Shown: piece after piece, positions 50,228 to 63,453 of the stretch | Layout of the letters: the number at the start of each line of letters is the position of its first letter | Position numbering within the stretch: the first letter of the stretch is position 1 | Assembly: GCA_964019695.1 (NCBI GenBank) | Contig: OZ026518.1 | Location: forward strand, 70,071,254 to 70,135,253 | Reading direction: 5' to 3' | Length of the DNA stretch: 64,000 nt | DNA from: Loripinus fragilis | Lineage: Eukaryota; Mollusca; Bivalvia; Lucinida; Lucinidae | The notes under the pieces: model-generated | Told to the model about the DNA's origin: nothing | The model's database searches: none | The model's input: the letters and a program-made list of their open reading frames with translations, nothing else | Program-made: the position numbers and the translations under genes

Positions 50228-53200
50228 CTGAAATAAGAAAATAAAATATGATTAACATTATCATGCGTTGGTATTCACAATGATTTTAGATGTTGACTAC
50301 CATAGGCTCAGTCACTGAATAATATCCTTCTCCTTGAGTGAGTTACTAATAGCTTGAATTTAAAGGAATGATGTTAATTTATACGTACACAAATAACTTA
50401 TTCTTTTCTTGATTTCTCATAAAAATATTTTTTGTTTGTAGGTACTTTGTTTTCCATTTAATGTATGTGCAAATTTCAAGTAATTTTGTGTGACCATTAA
50501 GCTATGACTATGGCGCGAGTAACCAGAGTGCAGATTCGACTGAACAGTTCCTGATCCTCTATTGACTCTATTGGATAACACACATTCACCTATTGTGTCT
50601 CTCTTCATAAGCTTGTACTGTTCAGCTATGCAAATATGCCAATCATTATACTTGTTTTATGGTATAGAACGCAAATAACTTCTAAACATGCTTATAATGT
50701 TTGCATCTAGTTCAATATAATTGATAAATACTGCCCATTACTTTTACGTTACAAACCTTAATACAGTATTGTAGTAAAAGAACTCGGGAATAAAATATGA
50801 ACCAACAAAATGGAAAATTGATATACCCAAGTAATATTATCCCCTAAAGGGTCAAGAAAAAAAGCATCTGAGAATGTCGTCTTGTGAATTCGTCTGCTGC
50901 AAATTATTTCCTAGCATTACTAACGAATTAAGCATATAAGCAAACAGCATGAACCCAGATCAGACTGCTCCTATAGGAGCAGTCTGATCTGGGTCCACAC
51001 TGTTTGCCATAGAGGCTTCTTAAACATTTCCGCAGACGAGAAAAGCAGACGACTTGTTGCGATTGACGCATTAAGGGTTATGGTACCTACCTGGCAGTTT
51101 GTTGTATTAGCAATATTTGGTATCAAATAAGCTGTTGTCAGCAGATCAGTACAGTTTTCTAAAGCCACGTTCGTGGTTTTACATCGAGTTGCTATAGCAA
51201 ATAAATGGCTTGGATATAAGGAAGAGTTGGTCATTTCTCTGTAAAGAAGTACATTTGGTCAGCAAGCTTCCACAATTAACCATTTGTTGATGAAACTGCC
51301 CATTAAATGTCCCATTAAATGCCCATCTTAGTTGAATTCCTTGACTATGTTTTAATCACTTTATCTAAGATGATATTTCCATATTCTTTTTAATTGATTT
51401 ATTGGTGAATGTAAATTTAAAGTTATATATAATTTTGAGCCCAGACACGAGTATTTGGTACTCATTGCATAGATGACAGGTGAAGGCCCCATCAGTCCCT
51501 TCACTGCTCACAAACGCAACATATGTAGTATGAATAGCCATTCAGAAACTAGAGTGATGGTTACAAAATATAGCTGTGTATGGTCTTTTGAAGGTAATGA
51601 CAATGGTACACATGAGCCGCAACATGAGATTTCCAACAATGTGGTAGGTGCGCCCAGCAAAGGCTCAGACCGGCCTGTGCATATGCGCATTCTGATCAGA
51701 TCCTTTGCTGGTCGTTTGAATATTCTTTGACTCTAAGGCTACTGACCCAACATCATTTGGAGTTTCTAAGCTAAAACGGTTGCTGCACAGGTTCGCCGGA
51801 GTCTACAATTGTCAACATGTCACATTGTTTGAAATCACATGTTATTACAGTGACTGGGGAATCGACTGCATCTAGAAAGTTTAAGATCCCCAAATAAGCT
51901 AGACTATTATAATTTGTTTAAGCTTTTATTTTTTTCAAAAGCAAATGATGAAGGTGCCAATCAAAATGTTTGATACACAGGCTGATCTGCTCCTTTGTTG
52001 TTCCATACAACAAATACGGCTTGAGGTTATAGAACTTTTTTCATAATCAACTCAATTGGACAGGAATGTTCAACTGCTCATAAAAGCTAAAATGCTGAAA
52101 AATAAAGAGTGTTCTTGCTTTTAAACCCTCAGATGTTGTATTCATATTGGTAACGGATGTTAAAATGCCAACAATTGTTCTTCAGTTGAGTTGAGCACGA
52201 AACTAGTTTTATAACCTCCCAGCTAGTTTTCTCTTGACCTGACATAATAGTACCTTGCATTAACCATGTTGTCAACTATTCCATCGTGATTATGATCAAA
52301 CACAGGTCCAGTGATATAGTTTACATATTTGTACTCATTAAGCCACTGAGAGATCAATTCCTTTAAAATGTTCCATATTCCTGAAAAAAAAATATAAATG
52401 AGTAAATATGCAATAAGAATAAATACACAAACACATTCTTTAGAGATATGATGAAATGTAATTGCTTAAATCAGTCACTTTTTAATAATTGTGATTTATT
52501 ATTTTAACTCAATTTCTCACCGGCTTTAGTCAGTTTTTTTAAATTGTAGTCCAAAAATATTTTCAAAGGAGTATTGAATTCAACTGCAATGTTAGCACAT
52601 AAAAATTGATATTACAAGCAAAATCCGTTGCCTGATTAGGAGGTAATACACACACGACTATAGTCTATTAGTTGAGGCACACTTATATATGGCGAAATAA
52701 CACTATTGTTTTTTTGTAATTATACATATATGTATAGCGTATTTAAGTTGAAACTAACCATCTTGGAATCCTTTAGCTACTGGAACCATTGTGGATGACA
52801 GCCTATAGTATATGTCGCTGAGTTCATTTTCATGTGTCCCTACGAATAATGAAATAAAAAAGTTAGAAATCAAAAGACCACAAACACTTGTCATTAGTTA
52901 GCTTACTTTCTTTCCATATCTTTGTTTTATAATTCCCTATCACAATAATATGTTACAAATGACAGGTGAGATAGAGAGACTAAACACTCATGTGTAAATC
53001 GAAGATATGAAGAGACATTAATTACTTTGAAATTCAATGAGCACGCTAGAGTAATAATAAATTACAAAAATGAACATGTCATATGGGCAACATCAAGAGA
53101 AAACACTGTCTTCACGTTTCATGATCAAGTAACCAACCTGGTGAGCTACAGAGAAGTTTGAAGATTTATATCTAGCATGTATATCTATTATAATATTCAA

Positions 53201-56200
53201 ACAACACAAATGAGCAAACATTTGTGTTGTAAAGTTTCAAACAGTTTGTACCAAAACAAACACGTTTGTGCCAGAATTTATTGGACAAGATATTATCTAT
53301 TATAACTTACAAAATATTCAAATTCGTGAAAGTTAAAAAAGGCAACATAAAAATATGGCAACGTTATATATCTAAAGTGTTTTTTTGCCTTAAATATGCA
53401 CAAATTAAATATGGAGTTGGGCTATATTTTAGGTAGTGGTTTTATCCATTGTTGATTGGCAAACTTTGTGCATGCCAGCGATAATTAGTGATATAACGGT
53501 AAGCAATAATTATCATTTAGCCCCTTTTATACTAGAAACCCATTAACTTAAACACTATCTACACTGTATGCTCAAATAAAAGATAATCGTTATACTGTAT
53601 ACATTAAATTGTAAATTATGACCTGTGACTCCATATGATATGAAATGAACAATCCCATCCTTATTATATCAATCTGTTTGTGGCGAATTCTATCAGTATG
53701 AAAAGGGTTGCATTTTGGAAGGCTAGATGAACAAGTCTTAACACAAGATCCCCAGTCAGCATATAAAAGCGAGCTACACTCAGCTCGTCAGCGAGATGCC
53801 ATTCAAATGGCATGTTGCTGTTGGGCAGATAGTGGCCCGATATTGCATGCTGGATGGGTCAAGTTCATGCAGTAGTACCTTCATAAAGAATTGGTGTCCA
53901 CTGAAGATCTTTAGGAGCTGAGCAGTATTTATTGGCAGATGCTAATCTTGGATCATGGATTATACAATTTGATGTCCTTCTTGTAATGCCCAGCTGTAAT
54001 AAACAAGGTAACCACGCTTTAAAAGATAGCTTAGTAACATAATGTGAATATAACCACTGAAAAGAGGGTCTATCGTGAATAAAAGAACAAACAGTTTCTT
54101 TGTGTTTTCAAGCTTAACATCACAACTAACAGTAGAGGTCATATAGCAACCAGGCTTTAAGTTTATACTACATTTTCCATGCCCAATGCAACTGAGCATA
54201 TAATTTTAACTGCTAATAACAGCTGAAAGTAGTGATTTTTTCTGCTTAAAACAATCAACTGTTGTATTAATCTGGCTAATACATTTTACAATGCCAACAG
54301 TTGGTGTGATTTTAGCATTCATGAGCAGTATAATTTCCATACTCAGTTCAGTTGAGTTATTTATTGTTTTTTCTTGTGCCCAGCCACATACTAAATCTAA
54401 TCATATGGTCTGAAGGAGTAGAGGGTCAAAGATGCAACCAATGTTTTCATGGACAAATTCTTTATAGACTAAGGTTTGAAAATTATGAAATATGTCTTGA
54501 GTTATATAACTTGTACCAATTATAGATGCACATTGACTTAAAATAAATATGCAACGCTGTCAAAATTAAGATATACTTGTAGAGAATATTCCTCTAATCA
54601 TTATCATAAAAATAAATATTACTACTAATGGGTATAAATTAATGCTTCTTTTTAAAATTTGAAATATATCGCTCTTTAAAGGAAAAAAACTATTATAATA
54701 GCATAGATTAGGACATGTGCTTTCCATGGATGCATATAAAGCCAGAGGAAATCAGTAAACACTTCATTTACATAACAAAAACGTTTAGCGCCTCACTGCC
54801 TTTTTCTGTGTCATGAAATTATTGTGTATGCAGGCACTGAGGGCTATGAATGCATACACTGTCGTATATTCAATAACTTGGCTGTGTAACCTTTATGTGA
54901 ATTAAACCAAAAATGGAAACTTGTTTGCAGGTCGGAGACAAACAAATTGTGTTTATTATTTTATTCAATATTGAGACCAAAGAGAACAATAAATAGTAAA
55001 AACAAACAGAGTCATTAATTATCAAGTTTAGTCATATAATATTGTTCATCCCTATAATGAATCCATATTAACATTTATAATGAAATTGCACCCGAGGATT
55101 GATTGAAATTAGAAAAGTATATAATGTAAACAGCATGTTTTAAATTACTAAAAATGGGCTTTTCAAGCATGTGCACTTGTTAGGTAGAAAATAGTATGCT
55201 CATTTAACGTAATAGTCATCTCATTGCATATAAATACGAGGGAGAAGTGATATTTCCCAAAACATATTGGAGCATTACCTCAGTAAAATTTAAAGTTTGT
55301 GACACCCATAATGGCAGTGATGAGACAGAATTAAAAGCTGATGTAAATGTTGGCTGGTATAGAAGTTTAACAGTGTTATTCTGAAATATCTTTGAACTTA
55401 GCTGAGGGAAGCCCCAAGGAATGTGTTTAGTTGTACGATCAGCTTGCAGTCCTCTATGAAGCTTAGACACCTGAAAAGTAAAAGGTATAGACGATTTTCC
55501 CCATCCAATTTCCATCATTTACTGCAATATTTATCTAAATTGATTGAATGTTTTCGATGGTATGGAGCAAATTTTGTCAAACAGCTTCAAAGAAGAAAAC
55601 AAAATATTAATCTTATATCAATTCATGACTAAATTTGATTGCTTGGGGATAAAGTTTGCACAGACATAATAGCTCTATATTTGAGCAATGACATGAAATT
55701 TCCAGCAATGTGGTATGTGTGGTTAGCAAAGGCTCAGACCTGCCTGCGCATATGCTGATCAGAGCCTTTTGCTAGTTGCTTAAATATTCTTTGACTGTTA
55801 AGCTACTGACCAAACATCATTTGGAGTTTCTTATCTAAAAAGGAGGCTGCACAGTTTCATATAAGTCTACACTTGTCAAAATGCCATATTGTTGGAAATC
55901 ACATGTCAGGGCATAATTTATTTATAATAAAAGAAAGAAAAATGATCTGGGATACTTGGCTTAATCTCACTTTGAGCGGTTTCATGTGACTCAACTGTAG
56001 ACACAAAACTTTCAGGCTTTTGTTTTGAGCATACTGGCAAAATGCTGCAGATTACCACAGTCACCAAATTGTGGGAAAGCATACTTTCATTGGTTACTAT
56101 TACAGTGAAACCTGTCTTTAGCAGCCACTCAAAAGAAAAACAAAGGTTTTCAAGACCGATTATCACTTAATGTAGGTCTAAAGTATTGCAGAAGTCTCCA

Positions 56201-57375
56201 AGAGGGCATTCTGTATTCTTTCAGCCTGTATTAAGCTACCATCTGTCTTTAAGACCTGTGTTTTTTCCTATTTTTGAGTGACCGCTTAAGACAGGTTTAA
56301 CTGTAAATATAATATACAAACTTATCTAATAAGCACACAGACTAGCATAAAGCTTGCAGGTATGGATATATGAAAATTGCAAGTCTACTTTAATGTTTAG
56401 GCTGTAGTGAAGGGACTGATCCAAATTTGTTGTTGTGCATGCTGTCCTTTCACTGTTCCTTGCATACATCACAACCAGGTATTTTCACAAGGTGGCTCAT
56501 GATAATAAGTAAACATAAGACTTTGCAGGAATAGTCAACTGATACAATACACATAGGTGGATCCAGAGGGGGGGGGGGGGGGGGGGCAGGGGGTCTGGAC
56601 CCTCCCTGATATATCACAACAATATAGGGTTTCTTAGCAATTCTGGTCCAGATCCCCTGAAAAATCACAAAGCTACCAAAGCATTTCACTGGCGAGCCAA
56701 TGATTGCCCCCCCCCCCGTATAGTGCCCCCCCCGTATAGTGCCCCCCTCCCCCCCCCCCCCCCCCCCGTATAGTGGTATTTGGATCCTTCCTCCCCTCAT
56801 CACATAAAATAACACACACAAAGTAACACACAAATAAAACAAATTTTAAAAGTTGGAGCCCATCTGACAAAACTTTCTGGATCCATGCATGATACACACC
56901 TGATTTTCTGTCAGATCCTGACAGGACCCACTGCAACTGTAATTACTTAAAAGTCCTGTAAGTTCTTCCAGCGATAGAGATAATTTTGTGGTTACATAGC
57001 TTATTGAACTGCTCAAGTCGTATGTGCGTGGTGGATGTTGTAGAATGTGATGTAGAGAACCAGGAGTGCCATTGTTAGGTGCTGCACTGATGTTCAATAT
57101 TTCTGAAAAAGAACAAATGCTTATGTTTTGATCTTGTTAGTACATAGTTTACATAACTATTTTAAATTGGGCCTCGTTTTGACAAAATCTGTCTTTGGGG
57201 TTTTCGAGAAAATGAGACTCAAACCAGTCTCCTCAGCTACAAGGACAAACTAGAAAATTGTAATTCCACCAGTAGCAAGTTTAAATATGATACTTTCCAA
57301 TAAGCGAATAACAAAGGTGCTGATCAGACTGCTCGGATGGGCAGGCTGGGCTGCGCCTGTGTTGATTGCAACCCC

Positions 57376-57415
<40 letters not shown>

Positions 57416-60400
57416 AAGACAGGTTTTCTTGCGACGAGGCCCATATGATTCGCGACATGTGATTTTTCAAAAATAAGATGTGTTGACAAATATAGACACA
57501 GACAAGCCAGTGCAGCCACCTCTTAAGCCTAGAGACTCCAACTTTGATCCTGGTATTTGCCAGAAGCTTATCAAACTTAGTGATAAGCCTCAAGAGCTAC
57601 TGTAGATGTTATCCGCTCAATGACAATTGAGAAAGTGACAAAACAGAAGTTTTGTTTGCCCCACTCATACCTTTAAACCCTATAGCTCCCATTAAACATA
57701 TAACTCCCATAGACTTATAATGGGGAAACTTTAAAAGTCGTCTTTTTAGGAACTATTAGGCCCACAGCTTATATTATACATTTAGTATTTCTCATTTACA
57801 TAAAACATACCAATCAAGTCACTTGGGTCCAATTGACCCCACCTCGGGGATCAAGAGTTTCCATAGACTTTTAATGGGAAAATATTCAAAAATGTCTCTG
57901 AAACCATGAGGCCCACAGCTTAAATATTTAGTGTGTAGCAATGTCTAGTAATCCCCTACATAAATCATGCCAATCAAGCCCCTGGGGTCCTAATTGGCCC
58001 TGCCCGGGGATCAAGAATTTCATATACATGTACTTATAATTGGAAAAACTTCAAAAATCTTCTTCTCTGAAACCATGAGGCCCACAGCTTTAATATTTAG
58101 TATGTAGCAATGTTTAGTGGTCCTCTACATAAATACTGCCAATCAAGTACCTGGGGTATAAACTTGACCCATCCCAGGGATCAAGTGTTCCCATAGCCTT
58201 ATAATGGGAAAAAAATTAAAAAACTTCTTCTCTGAAACCATGAGGTCCACAGCTAATATATCTAGTATGTATTAAGATCTAGTAATCCCCTACATAAATT
58301 CTGCCAACCAAGCATCTTGGGTCCAAACTGGCCCCGCCACAGTGATCAAGAGTTTCCTTAGACCTATTAAGGGAAAAGCTTTAAATATCGGTTTCTCTGA
58401 TACCAGAGTCCCACAGCTTATATATTCAGTACGTAACAATGTCTAGCGGTCCCCATCATAAACCCTACCAGTCAAGCCCCTAGGGTCCAAACTGATTCCA
58501 CCACGGGGATCAAAAATTTCCATAGACTTATAACAGGATTTTTTTTTAAAAAAAATCTTCTGCTCTGAAACCACAAGGCGCACAGCTTATATATTTAGTA
58601 TGTAACAACGTCTAGTGGGCCCCTATATAAATATTGCCAACCCAACCCGTGGGGTCTAAATTGGCCTCCCTCCGGTGGTCTTTAGCTCCCATAGACCTAT
58701 TATGGGAAAAACTTTAAAAATCTTCTACTCTAAAGCCATGATGCCCTCAGCTTATATATTTAGTATGTTCCAATGCTTAATGTTCTCCTAGTACGTAAAC
58801 GCTGCCAACCATGCCCCTGGCGTCCAAAGTCCACTCGGCGGAGCTCATTTGCTCCCATAGCCTCATAATAATATTTTTGTAAAACATCTTCTCTGAAACC
58901 ATGAGGCCAACAAGTCAGATGAGTGGTATATGCTCATTGAGCCTTTTGTTATTTTTTCCAAAAGCATGTGAGTGTTATTTTGGGCAATATTATGATGTTT
59001 CACACTTGTTTATCTTACCTGTTAACATATTGTAAAGCTCAATGTTTTCGAAAGGCTCAACTGTTAAGTTCTGTTTAAATTCAGGTCCGCTTGCCATAAA
59101 CACAGCCTGAAATCATTGCAACAGCATAGAAATTAGGTAATTAAGTTATTTGCTGCTCTAAAAGTAATAATCATAATTTACAGTCTATTTATGCATATTC
59201 AAAGTATAGACTATTAAAATGTATAAATATTTGTTTCTATGCAGTTTTTTTCAATATCAGATATTTTTGTTAAAGAGGGAATACAACAGCCTTCTATCTA
59301 TATGCCTAAATAATAGCTGACATATTTGCATTGTTTGTTGATTGTGCAAAGGGCAATAACTCCTTAAAGCATGGTGCCATATAGACCATTATCAAACTTG
59401 AAGAAAACATCATGGTACTAAACAACATGACAAAGTTTCATAAAAATCTGATCAAAAATATTCGATTATGAGGAAACCCAAAACACACAAATCTATTACA
59501 TGTATGATGCATTTTGTAGTTTATTTTCTCTGTAAAATCTTATCACAGAATTTAAACCGGTCAGACATATCATGGAACAAGTATGCTTTTACTTATTTTT
59601 ACCTGCATTCTTTGGTCTAAGTTATCGTAGCCACTGTTTCCTCCCCAACATCTTTTAATATAATCTCTGAATTAAGAAAAGAGAAAATTGAATAGTAAAT
59701 CTGTTTTGGTGTATGTGATTAAAATAGAGCAGTGCAGCAAACAAATTAGAGCTGCAGTTTGATTTCCACATTTTATTCGCTATTTAGAAATTAAAATAGC
59801 TATACATGCAACATAGATCTTTCAACATCACAAGAAGTTTACAAATTTCCAATGTTATATCTAGTTTATTTCAGACAAACCAAAATATGATCTTATCTGC
59901 TATGATTTATCATTGTCATGCATGGATCCAGAAAGTTTTGTCAGATTGGGTCCAACTTTGACAACGTTTTTTTTAGTTGGTGAGGGGAAGGAGGATCCAA
60001 ATGACACTATAAGCGAGCCATCATCCGCCTGCCAGCGATATCCCATTTAAATGGCCTTTCGCTAGCGTGCCAATTATGGCAAGCTTGGTAGCTTTGTGAC
60101 ATTCAGGGGATCGGGACCAGTGATGTTAAGAAACCCTATATTTTTGTGATTTTTGCCGGTGGCAGGGGGTGGGGGGGGGCGCTGGACACCATTTCCTCTC
60201 TCTAGATCCGCGCATGATTGTCTATGTTTTATCTCAGAAAATTATACATACATAGATGAAACAAGATATATCTGGGGAAATTAAGGCTTGGTTTTCTATG
60301 TAAATTGTCTGCTTACAGACTATTCACATAAAATATCAAGCTTTACTTGAATTCTGAGGAAAACAGCAACATTTTAATAGAAATGGTATGCTACAAATGC

Positions 60401-63400
60401 AGCAATCAATGTTTCCTCTAAAGTGGATGGCGGCAGCAGAGGGTTCCCTAGAGCTTAGAAAGCTAGCATTTCTGAACCCATGGGAATTAGATAATGCACT
60501 CAGTCAAAGGGGGCCAGAAAATTAGATTCATCAGCTTGAAATTTCAAAATAGTTCATGGTAATGGCTAAGACACAGTATTTGTATTGATGAGTGTCTCAC
60601 TAGGCAAAAATAAAGCACTCAATAGGATAATATATTATCATTTTCTACATAGTTTTTTACTCATCTTACCTAAAACTAGTCTTTGTTTTTGAAAATATTC
60701 CTTCATATAATATTTTTATACTTTTACTTCTGCCTGTTAATAGTTTACGGACACTACACCTAAGATATAACATGAAATAAGAGCAAAAATATGAATATCT
60801 GCAATTCTTTTTCTCAGAAACAACCATGGGAGTAACTGGTTAGCATTATGAGAGGCCAAACAAAGAATATAAACACTTCAAGATGCAAAATATAAGCATA
60901 TCTTTACGACAACCATTGGCTGAATTTGTCATAAATTGCCCTCTATCAGATTGCATCTCTTAACTTTTACCAAAAGTATATCTCAATGCTTAAAATCATT
61001 TTCTGAAAACCATACTTAAAGACATCAACGTAGTTACAGTAGTCCAAAAGGTCAACTATCAAAAAAAAATTCTTTGTCAAAATGCACTTAAATCTGGTCT
61101 AATGTTCCTTGTAGTGTCTGTAACTTTTTCTGATGCTAATTTCTCATAGATTCCAGTTGTCATGACAATGAAACTTTGTCTATCTGATTTTTATGTTGAA
61201 TGACATAAAATATTAAAAGGAAGTTATTCTGAGATTGAAAAACTTCAAGATTTTGCTGCATGAATTGTCACGGTTACAGACACTACAAAAAATTACTTCT
61301 TTGTGCCTGACAGAAATGTTCTATGGTGTGAAGCATAGGACTAGCCTGGAATGCAAACTGTAATTTTGGATACTATAGCCTTTAATGATATAATTGAAAT
61401 GAATTTTACTCAAATAAACACATATCTTGTATAATCATGGGTATAGTACAGTGTATTAGTGTTGTTCTTGCAGTTTTTATCAAAAACACTTTAGGAATTT
61501 GAGATAAAAATCCACAATGTTTGACCAATTTCTTTAATTCAAATTGCAAACTGTAGAAGATAACTGTCTTTTTAAGATGCAAAGAAATCTGTATCAATAC
61601 TTAAATGATCTTAAATAGGAAACATGAATTATTTGGACTTTAAATGATTTGATTTTCAAAATGAGACTGCATAACGATTATAAATTGCCATTTTGGGAGC
61701 ACATTATAGACACTATCTCCAAAACGGGCAATGTTAGTTGCTTGAAATTTTCGGGCAAGCAAGATCTGACAATGCCTTTTAGCATAACTCTATAAAGTGT
61801 TCATTTATGACACAGTTCTTCTGTAGCATGAATATAACATGAAAAAAGTTAAATCAGCACCAATACCGTGTTTTCGCCGAAAATGTTCTCAAATTTTGAA
61901 CACGAATTGGCTACTTCTAAGGTCTAGACAAAGCGCAGACCCAGATTAGACTGCACCTTTAGAATCAGTCTGATCTGGGTCTTCACTGTTTGCTATTCTG
62001 ACAAGAATTTTGGGAATCTCAGCCCTGATAACCAAAGTTTCCTTGAAGAATAGAATGGGAAAAGTGTTTGAAAATTTACCAGTAAATGTTATAAAATTTC
62101 GAACACCAGTTTCCCATCAAAAAGGCAGAGAGAGTTCCATATCAGATTGCTTCTGAAGGAAGGAACAGTCTGATCAGGGTCTTCCCAATTTGCTATTTTG
62201 AAATCTTTATGTTTTTGTTCTGTCTTGTGTTTGCTATGTCTTTGTGCGAGTCTGTTTATATGTGCTTTGTGGTCACCTGCTGGGAAAGGGCTGACCTCTT
62301 GGCTCTCGTTCGTGGTGTCTACTGTGAGTTTGTCACTTTCCCATTGGTATCCTGGGTCAGGTGTGGTACTTGATTGTATTGATTCCGGATCTTTGCACCC
62401 TTACTTACTTTTGTCATTTCAGCCATGAAAACCAACATTTTAATTGAGAACAACAAAAGAAAAGTGTTTGTAAATTTAGAGTATTTATTTTCGTCTATTA
62501 CGAGCAACTGTCTATTAGATGGACTTTGGGCACATATTTTCAATCATGTGCTGTAACTAGAGGGGCTTGAAGTTATGATTTTTGAGTTATTTTAGGTCTT
62601 GGGAAGCGTGGTACATGCTTAAAAATGTCGAAAGTTCAACTTTTTAAAGCTTTGAAAAAAGGTTCAAATCGAGTATAAGAAAAATGACAAGCTTTGCTTT
62701 TTCTATGAACCACTTTGGTCAAAATCGTCATGTTTTTCATTGTCTGTTATTTTCTCTAAATTTTTGGATGGAATTTAACAGAGGGCCCCAAAACATCAGA
62801 CAAAGTAGCAAATTTTCATAAATTTGAGCACAAGTGGCTGGAGACACCATTTTTTTCTAAACTGTACTATTTTGCTTGGATATCCAGCCATCCTAAAGGT
62901 GAACATTTTTAAGTACGACTACATACCTTGTAACTAGCCACTCTGGATCCATATCTAGGATGACATCATCTATTCTGTCATTATTTGAGTAATGTAGTCG
63001 AACAGGAAGCTGTGATTTATAGTAAGGATGGAGATGTGGCGATCTGCATGTTATATTCTTCATGATGATATCTGGAGAAACTAAAAGCAAACACAGAGAT
63101 CAGCTGAAGTAAAGAAAACAACATTGAGGACTCTTCGAGTGCTAAACAAGTTGTTTATGAAAACCAAAGAAATTAGGGTGAACTTTGGCCTATAGAATAC
63201 ATAAAAGCCCCACATTCAAGTGGGGCCTATTGTATGTCTGTTCAAAGCGATGTTCTGATGGTCTGTTGTACTATGACTTCTTTCATGTTTGGTTCTAGTT
63301 TTGTGATAGTGTGTTTTGGAATTTTGATATACAAATTCACATGTTATTTAAACTTTATAGTTTGGCAATTTTCCTCCTCCCTCCTTCCCTCCCTCCCTCC

Positions 63401-63403
63401 CTC

Positions 63404-63453
<50 letters not shown>

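Noticed and set aside
56450..56936. Glycine-rich protein frames
   Set aside because: Produced by poly-G/C runs in a MITE.
56900..57102. Claim that ENPP is a pseudoenzyme because His after NNGT is missing
   Set aside because: The metal-ligand His of this family lies in the later K/R-H-x-x-Y-G-R-P segment, which is retained as KHIPWGFP; the other ligands are outside the window.
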